DNA of 64,000 bases, from contig OX345642.1 of assembly GCA_947044365.1 (NCBI GenBank), positions 617,001 through 681,000 of the forward strand. The letters run 5' to 3'. Positions 32,501 through 41,335 of the stretch are shown one piece after another (positions within the stretch are counted from its first letter, which is position 1; every line of letters begins with the position of its first letter). The notes below the pieces were generated by a model that had not been told where the DNA came from, made no database searches, and saw only the letters and a list, made by a program, of their open reading frames with translations. The stretch comes from Petrosia ficiformis. Taxonomy: Eukaryota; Porifera; Demospongiae; Haplosclerida; Petrosiidae. The position numbers were made by a program, and so were the translations under genes.

Positions 32501-32936
32501 TCACAGTCTCAATATACACATTTTTTGAGGATTCTCGTATTTGATTACAACCATCAAGTGAATGTTGGAACCCCTTCAAGTCATGGTCAAGCGTTGTAAT
32601 AATTTCTGTTGTGTTCTTTCTTGCCAGATCTTTAAGCTCATTAAACCCAAGTCTGTGTATATGATGCCTACCTCTTCCACCAGGCTCACTCCAAGGTGAG
32701 TTTCCTCTTTCTCTGTTTCCCCTTCCAGTCCCTCTACCTCCTCTTCCACCTCTTCCTCCTCCTCCTCCACCTCTTCCTCCTCTTCCTCCTCTCCCTTCTC
32801 CTCCTTCTCCTCCTCTTCCACCTCTTCCACCTCTTCCACCTCTTCCTCTTCTTCCTCTGTTTCCATAATCACTTCTAGGATTTCCTGGTGGTGATGTTGA
32901 TCCCAGAAAAATTGAAGATAAATTGGTTGCCATCAT
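26508..32936 (-). CDS. ZNFX1-like helicase/zinc-finger protein, copy A
   Basis: Uninterrupted ORF of 2142 aa from the ATG at 32936 (human ZNFX1 1918 aa). Residues 1-75 are an RGG/RG-rich tail; then a helical N-terminal domain (about 85-260). The UPF1-like SF1 helicase has Walker A GPPGTGKT at about 571-578, motif II VEEAAE near 996, GDHKQL near 1022, QHRMRP near 1064, DNFQGEE near 1179 and ALSRAK near 1209. An acidic insert between the helicase lobes contains three 11-residue repeats. Many NFX1-type zinc fingers (CGHxCxxxC) span about 1270-1830. A C-terminal RZ-type finger (from KGEWYRC, about 2105) is divergent. ZNFX1 binds double-stranded RNA in vertebrate antiviral signalling and acts in small-RNA inheritance in nematodes; the role here is inferred. 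A noncoding exon array precedes the ORF. Confidence 0.93.
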   Translation of the reverse strand: MMATNLSSIFLGSTSPPGNPRSDYGNRGRRGRGGRGGRGGRGGEGGEGRGGRGGRGGGGGGRGGRGGRGTGRGNRERGNSPWSEPGGRGRHHIHRLGFNELKDLARKNTTEIITTLDHDLKGFQHSLDGCNQIRESSKNVYIETVIQILSKVCQTEGEEQQESANKIIAEFLSDRCSKFHMLLAEYVKTMPIHIPPKIIIENLCDICNTILVSFRSSWSVPPIADLSSAMEHLKSYFPDLYERVAKLETMRNEICEQWKEQQKQQSQQKRTTDSAAFENWDNSQYRTMSILPMVNEVIGPPPPLRSNIIKGCYADWEHYYDVQFRLLREDFVAPLRKGISEFCSPQRTRLTDVYIYNDVNILHPVFTHEGLCYMVQFDTSRFRQHRSWEHSKRLLFGSLLCFTPNNDRFQEEIYFAIVTNRDPRELISGKFQVKFEQSLEMLHHAGKTVFLVAESKAFFEASRHILRSLQTAEVGTMPFTKYLILNNPTPVHKPRYLDDHMTYDLRWLYRTEEEGTFGRRISSVTGAEEKALNILNDSEWPKHTDPNIELDKSQLDAIRMALTQEIAVIQGPPGTGKTYIGYKIVQTLLQNRNVWDPEHTSPILVMCFTNHALDQFLEGIIHHEINEKHKFRRNITYSSRKPKIVRIGGRSQSEEIQQYSLKNVRRELVPRNQYRAVQSQKEEVQNTASRIQWKSLHKVIHDPVNEGIIGPEGMSRLKSVIHPSHFYQLTQLADNHEDMRYGIEIWLGLWEKKKIVIQKEVPGNDQVMQKEVPGNDQVMQKEVPENDQVRDSQMVLISDEKEKNENSEEYETETLQEEELIEVKGEAQIEEEARKIEGFDYNPIDVTEEKMEIPRDALTTHIFNPLDESNTMKQEDIEVKMVRINERARKWILDQIRKTSPMEEDLEMAISDINDLPDRQRWQLLRLWVSKYKERLTTGSQARIIEYDRKCEECKAADQALDRIALEKAEVIGMTTTGAAKYQHIIHLVKPKVVIVEEAAEVLESHIVSALNAGTQHLILIGDHKQLRPKPNEYDLAKKHNLHISLFERLIQNGLPHATLLIQHRMRPQIARLVCPHIYETLINHESVLVYDNIKGFSKNMYFFDHAHEEESNESIMSYSNEYEACFIPALCKHLLKLGYKPSQITILTTYTGQLLKIRHKMPKIDFEGVRIVNVDNFQGEENDIIILSLVRSNKNEKVGFLKEPNRVCVALSRAKMGFYCFGNLKMLRRQVPTWEVILHQVEEEGCLGSAFPLQCPNHPEKKCDAGEPTDFAKFAPEGGCTAKCIFQLQCGHQCRRLCHSDDPEHDNYRCKQPCTKKCDAEGHPCKALCDKRPCPPCRERVVRIIASCGHSQNMYCYQDPDTIHCHTPCLKRCPNDLHDCPLKCWKGCEPCSFPVTRKMPRCGHEQEMKCYQKPEEVLCQQPCSKSCPNDHPCEKLCWQACGNCEVEMFKLLPKCEHIKKLRCHVNVDEYKCKKKCRKTYDCRHLCQKKCFEECDSICKLPVEKILPKCGHIDTVPCSTDPGIWLCKKPCEKSLRCGHPCKRSCSDSCLSINCIEPVEIRMLCKHTIKVPCNEAMKTRLQILKDVKYRCDKPCLKTLKCNHFCRNRCSDPCTDKCNATVLYECPKGHKMRLKCHEAQLTPSCEKNCPEKLKCGHSCKEKCGEECSESCNEMVTIKCQCGHKHQSQCGKLQCICQEKCPVTLQCGHKCSGKCGQCFSTRIHPPCPFEVHVKRFCGHYGNVPCFGMQDQCHKPCQVATCLHTEKPCEHKCYATCTNICTEQCKCECAHKKCSKTCFEVCDKPCCNEPCDKMLKCGHCCLGLCGEKCLSICLICNRKKFLSDVKGLPKKKPNPESHRYIQLDCGHLFTVAYLDNYYPPHPGKDQLIAPLLCPTCQKTVVVSRYWKAMAKRAREIREIKTHLEVEATEEVQRNAVMRDQVQHIFEGIRHSKKGAVVPTLESNYETICMMQLLISAKKLHQTLKSEASEFENIADQLVNEGLKIILNKDGKVSDQVLQDVHSEIYRICLLTTHEKVQKLLKHSRHGSAKGQLGMVQSVLQQMEENHNLRLTEQNYKEYLQVLQKAHLELSGKTINPPVTIEVTTPTITKGEWYRCALAGHLYLVPAKYHKGQEKPKCPYCHKEYKI
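30571..30669 (-). repeat. 33-bp in-frame tandem repeat in ZNFX1-A
   Basis: Three 33-bp units (30571, 30604, 30637) encode QKEVPGNDQVM-type 11-residue repeats in the acidic linker of copy A. Copies B, C and D lack this repeat. Confidence 0.95.
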
Positions 32937-33042
32937 CACAGGTCTTCAATATGGATATGTTTATGGATTTTCTGAAATCACAATACCTGTAAAGAATCAT
33001 TGTTGATAATAAATATAGCATACACTGTATAATAATGCTTAC

Positions 33043-33600
33043 TTTAGTTCTGTACAAACACCAAACAGGAATTTAGTTCTAATGACAGAAGAAACTGAAA
33101 TTGCGATCACAATATCTGTATAGAATAATAGATATAGAGCTATATTCAATATACTATATGGTAATACTTACTTGAGTGTGCTGTACATACAACAAACAAG
33201 AAATCAGTTTTGATACCTGGAACTGATAAATTGTGATACCTATATATAGAACAAAAGACATTGACTATAAATAGCATCGGCATAGGAATCAGGGGGCACA
33301 TGCTCTGGCCCCTCCCCCATTCTGTCATCTTTCCTATGCTTATGAATAGTTGTTGTCAATACACAACATGCAAATACTTACTATAGTGTGCTGTACATGC
33401 ACCAAACAGGAATTTAGTTCAGTCTAATGTTAAGAACTGATTGTGGTCACAAACCTATTATAGAACAAAAGACATTGATTATAGATCTACATGTATATTA
33501 TCAATACAATGGTAATACTTACTATAGTGTCCTGTACATACGTATAACAGACAAGGACTGTTGTAGGGAAGTGATATGATTTCCTTTTATAAGGCTTTCT
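33043..33600 (-). other. Tandem array of candidate 5'UTR mini-exons of ZNFX1-A
   Basis: Upstream of the ZNFX1-A coding exon (acceptor just above 32986), three similar noncoding blocks lie at 33043-33115, 33172-33239 and 33382-33454. Each has an AG acceptor after TTCTATA-type sequence, a body with TTCCTGTTTG / GTATGTACAGCACACT words and a GTAAGTATT or GTAAGCATT donor. A fourth donor-bearing block starts at 33523 and could be the first exon. They look like duplicated, possibly alternative leader exons. Transcript use is inferred, not shown. Confidence 0.6.
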
Positions 33601-34232
33601 TTATTCTTGGTAATCAGTTCAGAGGAGTGATTATCACCTGAGTTCTATTGAATATAAAACTATTAGAATTTTGTTTTCTGTTGAAATCATCCATAATGAC
33701 TTGGCAACGGAAGTGGGGAATTTTCTTGTATGTATGAATGTATGAATCAGCCTTTTCCCATGTGGCTAACTACAAATAATTCTTATTAAAAGTTATTCAT
33801 GCTGTGTATTGTCACATGTATACAGTGGTATTAGAAGTAATGAATATGATTATATTGTAGATGAATTTAGCTTACCCTGTTAGTTATGAATATTAACTTC
33901 ATGTGAGTTTGTATATATATTATCTGGAATATTAGTTTATTGTGAAATGGTATCATATCTTCACAGTATTATTCTAAAGTGTTTATGGTTTAACTTGAAA
34001 TTTACAAAATGCTTTCAAGAAACACTACAACAAATTAAGTTATTATAATATATCTTATAATAATTTATTATGAGCAATGTATATACACATGTAAATACAT
34101 ACAGCCTTTCAATATTATATATAGTTATTTAAAAATCTGCTAATACAAGTATATCATACATTTCTACAAAAATAAAAATACTATCTCGCATTACAATGAT
34201 ATTAGTTCCTCAGGTTCTTATCTATAGTCTTT
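33601..34232. other. Intergenic region between ZNFX1-A and ZNFX1-B
   Basis: AT-rich sequence holding the ZNFX1-A promoter side and the 3' flank of ZNFX1-B. I see no coding or RNA gene in it. Confidence 0.6.
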
Positions 34233-37200
34233 TTAATGAAAAAGTCTTTGTAGTTGTGCCTGGTCATAGTTTTGTAGGTTAGCTCCTTCAGACCAAGCGG
34301 CATGTCTTGACTGATCCATTTCTGGAGCATGGACATTTCCTTCTACAAGACGATGTCCAGTTCCTCCAATACGAGCTCCACATTCTGGACACTTGCTCTC
34401 CTGATTTGCTCCTCCACAGTCTCCAATACAATAGATATGGCCTTTAGGACACTTATACCAAGCTCCTTTTTGAATGCCAGGCATTGCTTTTACAATCTGT
34501 AAACGTTCGCTTTCGGATATCCCTCCGATACTATAATCCCGTCTAATACGTTCGAGTATCTTGTCACTGTTTTGCTGGTCTTCTTGAGTTGCCTGACGAT
34601 ATTTCATCCCACACTGCATATAAAATAGTACCCAACTTTCCAACTCTCTCTCATCAGTTGAATTAATAGCACAGTTGTCTTTTTTTGCAACATACTTGAG
34701 TTGACAGAATCGAGCAAGACAAAATAGTCTGCGTAGCTCACACTGTGCATCATTGATCTGTTGTGGACTAAGATAGATAGCTTTTAAAAAATCTACAAGA
34801 CTTACGGCTTGCTTGGCGAGTGGTGCTGTTTGAACAACACAAGATAGAAACTGGCAGGAGGGCGTGTTGATGACATCAAGGCATTCAAAAAGTTTGGCAA
34901 TCTTAGGAAGGAGAATGAGTTTGTTTTCGATAGTATTTGCTTCATGTGGTAAAAGTGGAGGTACATTTGGTTTAGCACTTACTAACACATTGTCAATATG
35001 ATCACAGATACCTTTACAAACTGGCTGTACAAACCTGTGCTTTCTCGTTTCTTTTTCAACCAGATTGGCCATTCTGCGTAACTCTGCTGCATTCATTTTT
35101 ACCTCCTTCAACTTCATACGCTTCACCTCTTCCATATCATGTATAGTTTTCTTGATACTGTTACCATATCGGAGACTACGTCTGATAGGAGTCTTACACT
35201 TCGGACATTCAATAAACTTGACAATGTGTGAGTCTTCTTTTTCTTGTTGTTGTGACATCCACTGATCCATACCTGTTATCTCAAAGATATGTTTACAATC
35301 TTTCAGCTGGATAAAACAAGCATCTTCCTCATCTTCGGTCCCAAAGAATATTTCACAAACCTCTTCTTTGTCACAGATTCGACAAAGAGATGGACAATCT
35401 TCACCACAAAGCCCAATACACTGGTGACCACAGGATAAGTTTTTCCTGCACGGAACATCACACGGTGGTCGATTACACATCTCACCACAAGTTGCAGTAC
35501 AACGGAAATGCCGACATTGCCATTTACAAGGTTCTCGACATGGGACACAAGGCTCGTAACATTTCTTAGGACACTGACTATGGAAGCAGTAGTTTTTACA
35601 CTGCTCTGTACAAGGAGGACAATATTCGGGGCAAGGGAATTTGCAGATATGACCACAGTTTAGATCTCTCCCACATCTTTCTGAACATTTAATATGAAGC
35701 CTGCCTTGGTTACATGAACCACATGTACCTTTACATGTGTGGCTACAACTTTCAATCTGCTTCTTACATGGCACGGGACAAGAAACAAGTGACTCAGGAG
35801 TGGAACAGGGTATTGACAACACGTGACCACAAGGTAGGGATTTGCTAATTTTCTGTTGGCAGGCATCCATTGAAGTACAAATCTGCGAGCACTTGTTTTG
35901 ACATTTATGACCACACCTAATTCTTCTCTCACATGGTCGGTAACACAAAAACTTTGTGGAATCTTCGTTACATTTCATTCGTACTTCATGACGGCATTGC
36001 AAGATCCTAGACACATTGATCTCACAAGGAGGACAGCCATTTTCACACATGTAGCATTTATTATTACATTTATGACCACAAGGAAGGCGTTTGTTACACA
36101 GCTGTTGACATCTGTACATCATCTTGTGGTCACGATCTATTGGATGACAAGGACTTTGGCAAACATGGCCACACTCCAGACGTAAGCCACACTGCTTCTG
36201 GCATCCACCTTCAGGACTTTTTGAAAAATCTTGTGGAATTTTAGCAATTATTTTTTCCTTAGGATGAACTTGGCAGCAGAGAGGAAGGCCATCACCAACA
36301 TAACCGTTTTTATCTAACTCCTCCAGGATAGCTGGCCATTTTGTGTCATCCTTACCTCTCAACATTGAGAAATTACCGATCACATACATACCCTTCTTGG
36401 CTCGAGAAAGGGAGACACAGATACGATTCTCTATCTTCAAGAAACCTATTTTTTCTTCATTATTGCTTCGTACAAGTGATACGATAACAATCTCATTCTC
36501 CTCTCCTTGAAAGTCATCAACAGCAGCAACTCTTACACCTCCAAACTCGTCCTTCCTCATCTTCTGTTTAATCTCAAACAATTGACCTCTGTACATTGTT
36601 AAAATTGTTATCTCTGAAGGGTGATAACCCTGCTTGAGTAGATACCGAGTGAGTGAAACAACATATTCTGCTTCAAATGGGTTAACATGACTTCGTTTGT
36701 CTCCTGTGGGGTTGTTCTTCTCTGGCTGGGAATGTTCAATAAAGAACATGTTCTTTCCAATCCCACGAATATGTTCGTATTTGTAAACTGACTCGTGATT
36801 ATCCAGTTTGTCGTAAATGTGGTTCCCTACTATGCTAGCTATCTCGGGTCTCATACGATGTTGTACACCCAAGGTTGCTATGGGGAGGCCATTTTCTGCT
36901 AGTCGTTCAAACAGCGAAATGTGAAGATTGTATTTTTTCTGGAGGTCATAGCAAGTGAGTTTCGGTTGCAGTTGCTTATGGTCTCCTATAAGAATCAACT
37001 GTTGGACACTGGGACATAGAGAAGTGATAATATGAGACTCCAACACCTCTGCAGCTTCTTCCACTATGACTATCTTAGGATGAAGATGTTTCAGGATATA
37101 GCTATGTTTGGCAGCTCCTGTTGTGGTCATTCCAACCACATGGGCATTCACTAAAGTGAGCTTATTAAGTTCCTGATCTGTCTGTAGACATTGCTGACCA

Positions 37201-39920
37201 CAGCGATCATAGTAATCTCCGAATTGCTTCAATTGAGCTTTGGACCAACGTATATACTGATGTAACCAGTACTGATATAGACGCCATTTCTGTTTAATTG
37301 TGAGATCCGATATGTCAACCACTTGTCTAGCTTCCCTGTCTGTCATGGGTTGATTTCTCAAACCTTTTGTTATTCGATTCTTTCGTTCTTTTGAAGTTAG
37401 CTGCTTTACTTGCCATTCTCCCCTCTTGGTAACTTTCTCATACAGATCTTGAGATGATTCTGAGGATTTTGTTTCAGTCTCTTCATTAAGCAATGATTCT
37501 CCTTCAATCATTCTTTCCTCTTCCAGAAGCTGAGGTTCGTCGGGAACTTCAATCAGAGTATCTTCATCTTCCATAACGATACCTCCAATCTGGTCTCCTC
37601 CAGGAGGTTCCAATCCCATTCCAGCCACCGGTAAATCCACCTCTTTAATTTGAAGGCTTGCCTGTAAAGCAGCTTCAATCTGAGCATCTTCTTGTGTGAC
37701 ATTATCCTGAGGTTCCTCATCACCATCTCCATCTGGTATAAGCCACAAGTTCAACCATACCTCCATGTGTTTATTTTCTGGTGCGTGTTGAAACTGGTAC
37801 CCCATCTGTTCTAAATGACGATGATCCATTACCTCTGATACCTCCTCCATTGTCAGGATCTTACCCTCCATGGCATTTATGGCTCCCATATTACCTTCTA
37901 TTTTCTGCTGGAGTAGCTTCATAGCTGATCTGTTATCTTTCGATTCTTTATAAACTCGAGAAGGAACTTCTCTCTGCATTTTCATCTTGGCTACCAGGTT
38001 TGCCATAGCACATTCCTTAATTTTGTCATTCTTGCATCGTCCACCAACACGTACCACCTTAGGGGTTTGCATTCCTCTAATAGGACATTCTATGATGCCA
38101 TCAAGAAACTGGTCTAATGCATGATTGGTATAACATACAACTAAGATGGGGGAGTTGCTATTTGGATCCCAAACAGAACGATTGATGAGAAGAGCTTGGA
38201 CTATTTTTAGACCAATATAGGTCTTACCTGTACCTGGAGGCCCTTGTATGATGGAAATTTCCTGAGAGAGAGCCTTTTTTAATGCTTTCAATTGTGAGTC
38301 ATCTAGACAGGTTTCAGGAAGCGAAGGCCATTTTGTTACATCTATTGGTGGCTTTGCCCTCTTTAGCTCCAAAACACTATTTAAATCAAAGTGAGGATTG
38401 TTTTGGAAGCAAAGGGGTAGACGAATGTGGGTGTCTGGTTTAAAACCTCCTACAATGTAGGAACGAAAGGGCATCTGGTCAACAGTAACTTGTTGAAGAC
38501 CTTCAAGAACATGACGATATGCTTCGAAGTAAGCTGTAGACTCAACCATCAGATAGTTAGTGGTTGGATCGATTTCAAAAGCGTTAACATCTCCTTCAAA
38601 CTTGACAGTTAGCTGTCCATTTTGAAGAAGCTCTGGATCTCGTTTAACTACGCTCGCAAATTTTATAGTACGAAAATGATCATTTGACAAACAAAGGAGA
38701 GATCCATAGATTAGTCGGCGAGAGTGCTCCCATCGTACTCGAGCTAATCGAGAGCGAATGAGGTCAAACTGGATTTGAAACCCAATACCACCATAAAGAC
38801 AAACAGGTGCTAGTACTCTTACATTTTCGTACACTTGAATGTCGTGACTTCGTTCTACACCTTCTAAATACCCATGTATTCCTTTGCGAAGAGGATCCAT
38901 GAAGTCTTCTCGTAACAGACGAAACTGCACATCAAGGTAATGGCTCCAATCACGATAAGCACCTTTCACGATGTTGGGTCTAAGAAATGGTTTTTCCTTG
39001 CAGTTCTGGATTTCTTCAGGTCGTGGGAGAATTTCAATTTCTCTGAAGTCATTTGGAGGCTCATTATCATGAGGGTTAACTTGTTCATTAACCTGCCTTT
39101 CTTGTCTTCGTATGTTTGGTCGTTGTTGTTCTTGTCGAGCTCGAATAATCTCTTCTCTCTTTTCTTCAAACTGTTTGTTATACTCTTCAAATATACGAAT
39201 CAATGAACGATTGTCTTCTTTATTGAGACGACTTACAGCATCTTTCAATTCTGCATGAGGAATCTTGAATACAGAAGACTGAGGTATTTTATCAATGCAG
39301 AAGCGGGCTACCGTAATTAGGTGTTGAAGATACTGGACATCAGGTGTGATCTGGATGAACTCTTTGAGCTTCATCATGAAGCCAGAACATTCTAGGATCT
39401 GACTGAGCAAACGGCTACTGATGTCTGGCTCTTGACTGTTTGTGATAATGTGGAGGATTTTAATCAATTTTTTCAAAGTTGACGGGTTTTGATAATTTTT
39501 ATCAAAAGTGTAAGCATTCAAAAAGGCATTTTGCTCATTCTGAATTCGCTGTATGACATCATGTGCATTAGAAGCTGCTAAATGGTGTATATCGTCTCTT
39601 GTCCAGTATTTGAAACCTCTGGAATATTGACCAGGTTGTACACCATCGGTTGTGTCATGTCCTATGTTATCAGGTAAGTCTTGTCGAGGTGTATGTAAAT
39701 GGCGATCATGTCTGTAACCTCTTCCACCTCCACCTCTACCTCTATGTTGTTCAGTATACTGTCTTCTTTGATCTTGATTATGTCTTTCTCTTTGAAGAAG
39801 TTGTCTTCCATTGTTATACTGTCCACCGCCAGATGTTGAGTTCCTTTCCCTTCTTGGAGTTCGTCGCCCATCGTTTCTCTGATCTCTTGGCGAATATTGT
39901 CTATCTCTTCCAGTACTCAT
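34233..39920 (-). CDS. ZNFX1-like helicase/zinc-finger protein, copy B
   Basis: Uninterrupted ORF of 1895 aa, close to human ZNFX1 length. Short Arg/Gly-rich N-terminus (RGRGGGGRGY near 60); helical N-terminal domain. SF1 helicase: Walker A near 558, VEEAAE near 956, GDHKQL, QHRMRP near 1022, DDFQGEEN and SLSRAKKG. Six or more NFX1-type fingers (CGHKCNNKC, CGHICKFPC, CGHQCIGLC) lie between about 1230 and 1520. The C-terminal RZ finger is canonical: WYKCPKGHIYCIGDCGGA with CPEC. Paired with copy D by sequence, including tracts of near-identical DNA. A 5'UTR intron is likely at 39943-40008, with noncoding exon 1 above 40009. Confidence 0.95.
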   Translation of the reverse strand: MSTGRDRQYSPRDQRNDGRRTPRRERNSTSGGGQYNNGRQLLQRERHNQDQRRQYTEQHRGRGGGGRGYRHDRHLHTPRQDLPDNIGHDTTDGVQPGQYSRGFKYWTRDDIHHLAASNAHDVIQRIQNEQNAFLNAYTFDKNYQNPSTLKKLIKILHIITNSQEPDISSRLLSQILECSGFMMKLKEFIQITPDVQYLQHLITVARFCIDKIPQSSVFKIPHAELKDAVSRLNKEDNRSLIRIFEEYNKQFEEKREEIIRARQEQQRPNIRRQERQVNEQVNPHDNEPPNDFREIEILPRPEEIQNCKEKPFLRPNIVKGAYRDWSHYLDVQFRLLREDFMDPLRKGIHGYLEGVERSHDIQVYENVRVLAPVCLYGGIGFQIQFDLIRSRLARVRWEHSRRLIYGSLLCLSNDHFRTIKFASVVKRDPELLQNGQLTVKFEGDVNAFEIDPTTNYLMVESTAYFEAYRHVLEGLQQVTVDQMPFRSYIVGGFKPDTHIRLPLCFQNNPHFDLNSVLELKRAKPPIDVTKWPSLPETCLDDSQLKALKKALSQEISIIQGPPGTGKTYIGLKIVQALLINRSVWDPNSNSPILVVCYTNHALDQFLDGIIECPIRGMQTPKVVRVGGRCKNDKIKECAMANLVAKMKMQREVPSRVYKESKDNRSAMKLLQQKIEGNMGAINAMEGKILTMEEVSEVMDHRHLEQMGYQFQHAPENKHMEVWLNLWLIPDGDGDEEPQDNVTQEDAQIEAALQASLQIKEVDLPVAGMGLEPPGGDQIGGIVMEDEDTLIEVPDEPQLLEEERMIEGESLLNEETETKSSESSQDLYEKVTKRGEWQVKQLTSKERKNRITKGLRNQPMTDREARQVVDISDLTIKQKWRLYQYWLHQYIRWSKAQLKQFGDYYDRCGQQCLQTDQELNKLTLVNAHVVGMTTTGAAKHSYILKHLHPKIVIVEEAAEVLESHIITSLCPSVQQLILIGDHKQLQPKLTCYDLQKKYNLHISLFERLAENGLPIATLGVQHRMRPEIASIVGNHIYDKLDNHESVYKYEHIRGIGKNMFFIEHSQPEKNNPTGDKRSHVNPFEAEYVVSLTRYLLKQGYHPSEITILTMYRGQLFEIKQKMRKDEFGGVRVAAVDDFQGEENEIVIVSLVRSNNEEKIGFLKIENRICVSLSRAKKGMYVIGNFSMLRGKDDTKWPAILEELDKNGYVGDGLPLCCQVHPKEKIIAKIPQDFSKSPEGGCQKQCGLRLECGHVCQSPCHPIDRDHKMMYRCQQLCNKRLPCGHKCNNKCYMCENGCPPCEINVSRILQCRHEVRMKCNEDSTKFLCYRPCERRIRCGHKCQNKCSQICTSMDACQQKISKSLPCGHVLSIPCSTPESLVSCPVPCKKQIESCSHTCKGTCGSCNQGRLHIKCSERCGRDLNCGHICKFPCPEYCPPCTEQCKNYCFHSQCPKKCYEPCVPCREPCKWQCRHFRCTATCGEMCNRPPCDVPCRKNLSCGHQCIGLCGEDCPSLCRICDKEEVCEIFFGTEDEEDACFIQLKDCKHIFEITGMDQWMSQQQEKEDSHIVKFIECPKCKTPIRRSLRYGNSIKKTIHDMEEVKRMKLKEVKMNAAELRRMANLVEKETRKHRFVQPVCKGICDHIDNVLVSAKPNVPPLLPHEANTIENKLILLPKIAKLFECLDVINTPSCQFLSCVVQTAPLAKQAVSLVDFLKAIYLSPQQINDAQCELRRLFCLARFCQLKYVAKKDNCAINSTDERELESWVLFYMQCGMKYRQATQEDQQNSDKILERIRRDYSIGGISESERLQIVKAMPGIQKGAWYKCPKGHIYCIGDCGGANQESKCPECGARIGGTGHRLVEGNVHAPEMDQSRHAAWSEGANLQNYDQAQLQRLFH

Positions 39921-39942
39921 GAATATCTATATACATAAAAAC

Positions 39943-40008
39943 CTAAGATAATAATGGTTGTTATAATTATGTACGACAGTCTAGTAGTAGCCTACAGCAT
40001 ATACTTAC
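39943..40008 (-). other. Candidate 5'UTR intron of ZNFX1-B
   Basis: On the minus strand a GTAAGTATA donor follows the GC-rich sequence GTGACGCCG. An acceptor (TTATCTTAG) lies just upstream of the ORF. This gives a short leader exon and a 66-bp intron before the coding exon. Confidence 0.55.
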
Positions 40009-40339
40009 CGGCGTCACGGCGATGAGTTTTCTGTGTATGAACACGCACCCACAATTGCTGCAGCCTATATAGCACCCATCGCCTTGTTTATAAATCGCTG
40101 GGGCTATCCATGGGTAATACCCACTTACTTACCCCGGAATCAGAATTGCTGACTAATCTTAATGTCATTGTAATGTATGAATAATGTTAACTAGCTAGCA
40201 TTATGCTGCATTAATCGATCTACAATGTTCCCAAGTAATACCTTTAAAATGTGAAAATGAACTTTGTTATGACTACAGTATAGTTTTTTCAATGAGATGA
40301 ACTGTGTGATCAGAAAAGGCACGGTCCACCTCATGCATG

Positions 40340-40607
40340 CATCAGTATACTGCTACCTAATATATATTCCTTTGGACAATTGTAGTACACGAATTAACCA
40401 AAAATGTATACAATGTTTGTATAACATTGACCACACTGACATATGTAACCACACTTTGACCTTACCTTTTGCCAAACAAGAGCAAGAAGATTTATCACCA
40501 GATTTATTAGGGTGAACATCACCACATGGACATCTTTGATTCACCATTACATCACATGATCAATACTCTTCACTGCATTCTTCCTCATGTGGCACTTAAT
40601 AGTCGTC
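40340..40607 (-). pseudogene. ZNFX1 zinc-finger relic related to copy C
   Basis: The minus strand encodes MVNQRCPCGDVHPNKSGDKS and SCSCLAK, almost identical to MVNERCPCGHIHPNKCGDKS and SCSCLAK of copy C (near 46690-46770). DNA similarity extends on both sides but contains stops, indels and lost Cys/His codons. Only about 270 bp of the parent remain. It lies between copies B and C, so it is probably the remains of a further copy or of a partial duplication. Confidence 0.85.
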
Positions 40608-41276
40608 ATTAACATTTACTTATACTTTCCATAAGTGTCACTGTAAATATTATTATAAACTATTCAACCAATTTAGTTGGTCATATGCAAGAGTTGCATC
40701 CTACTGATGGCATACTATACACTTCATTTGAAGCTACGTATATAGGTCCACATAGTATTGTGTGTCAATAGTTTACTTGACCGTGAAACATGGCTTGATC
40801 ATATAGAATAATAGAAGCCATGCAAAATGTTTGTAATGTAACTTTCCATTAAGATTTATGAGAATATGATTATATATTTTGTCTTGTACAAAAAAAGCAA
40901 ATGCAATTCATTACTACTGTTAGGTATAGACACAGGATGGGCTAGCCCAAAACATTTTTACTCCCACTTTGCTGACTCAAATTCCTGTCATTCTCTTGGG
41001 TATCCTAGGTTTATCTGCTACCACTGTATGTACACAGGACTGTACAAAATTACTAAATATATGGTGTGAAACTCCTGCAGATCAATAATTATTACATGAA
41101 AACTCACATCAGATCCTATAACAGTAAGTCTAGTTTGGGTAAATAGCCATTATATGTAAGATACTTAGACTAATCAATATCCAGTTTCCATATCATTTAT
41201 AATAATGTATTTGACAGTAACTATACTTAACATAGACACCTGTTTAATTATAATTATCATCATATCCTTCTTTTAG
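40608..41276. other. Upstream region of ZNFX1-C
   Basis: AT-rich noncoding sequence. A good acceptor (CCTTCTTTTAG) ends at 41276, 59 bp before the ZNFX1-C ATG. The coding exon therefore probably follows a 5'UTR intron whose first exon I cannot place. Confidence 0.5.
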
Positions 41277-41335
41277 AATTTCTGTGAAGTTCAAGTCACA
41301 AGTACAAAACAACACCATAGAGCCATATTATTGTT

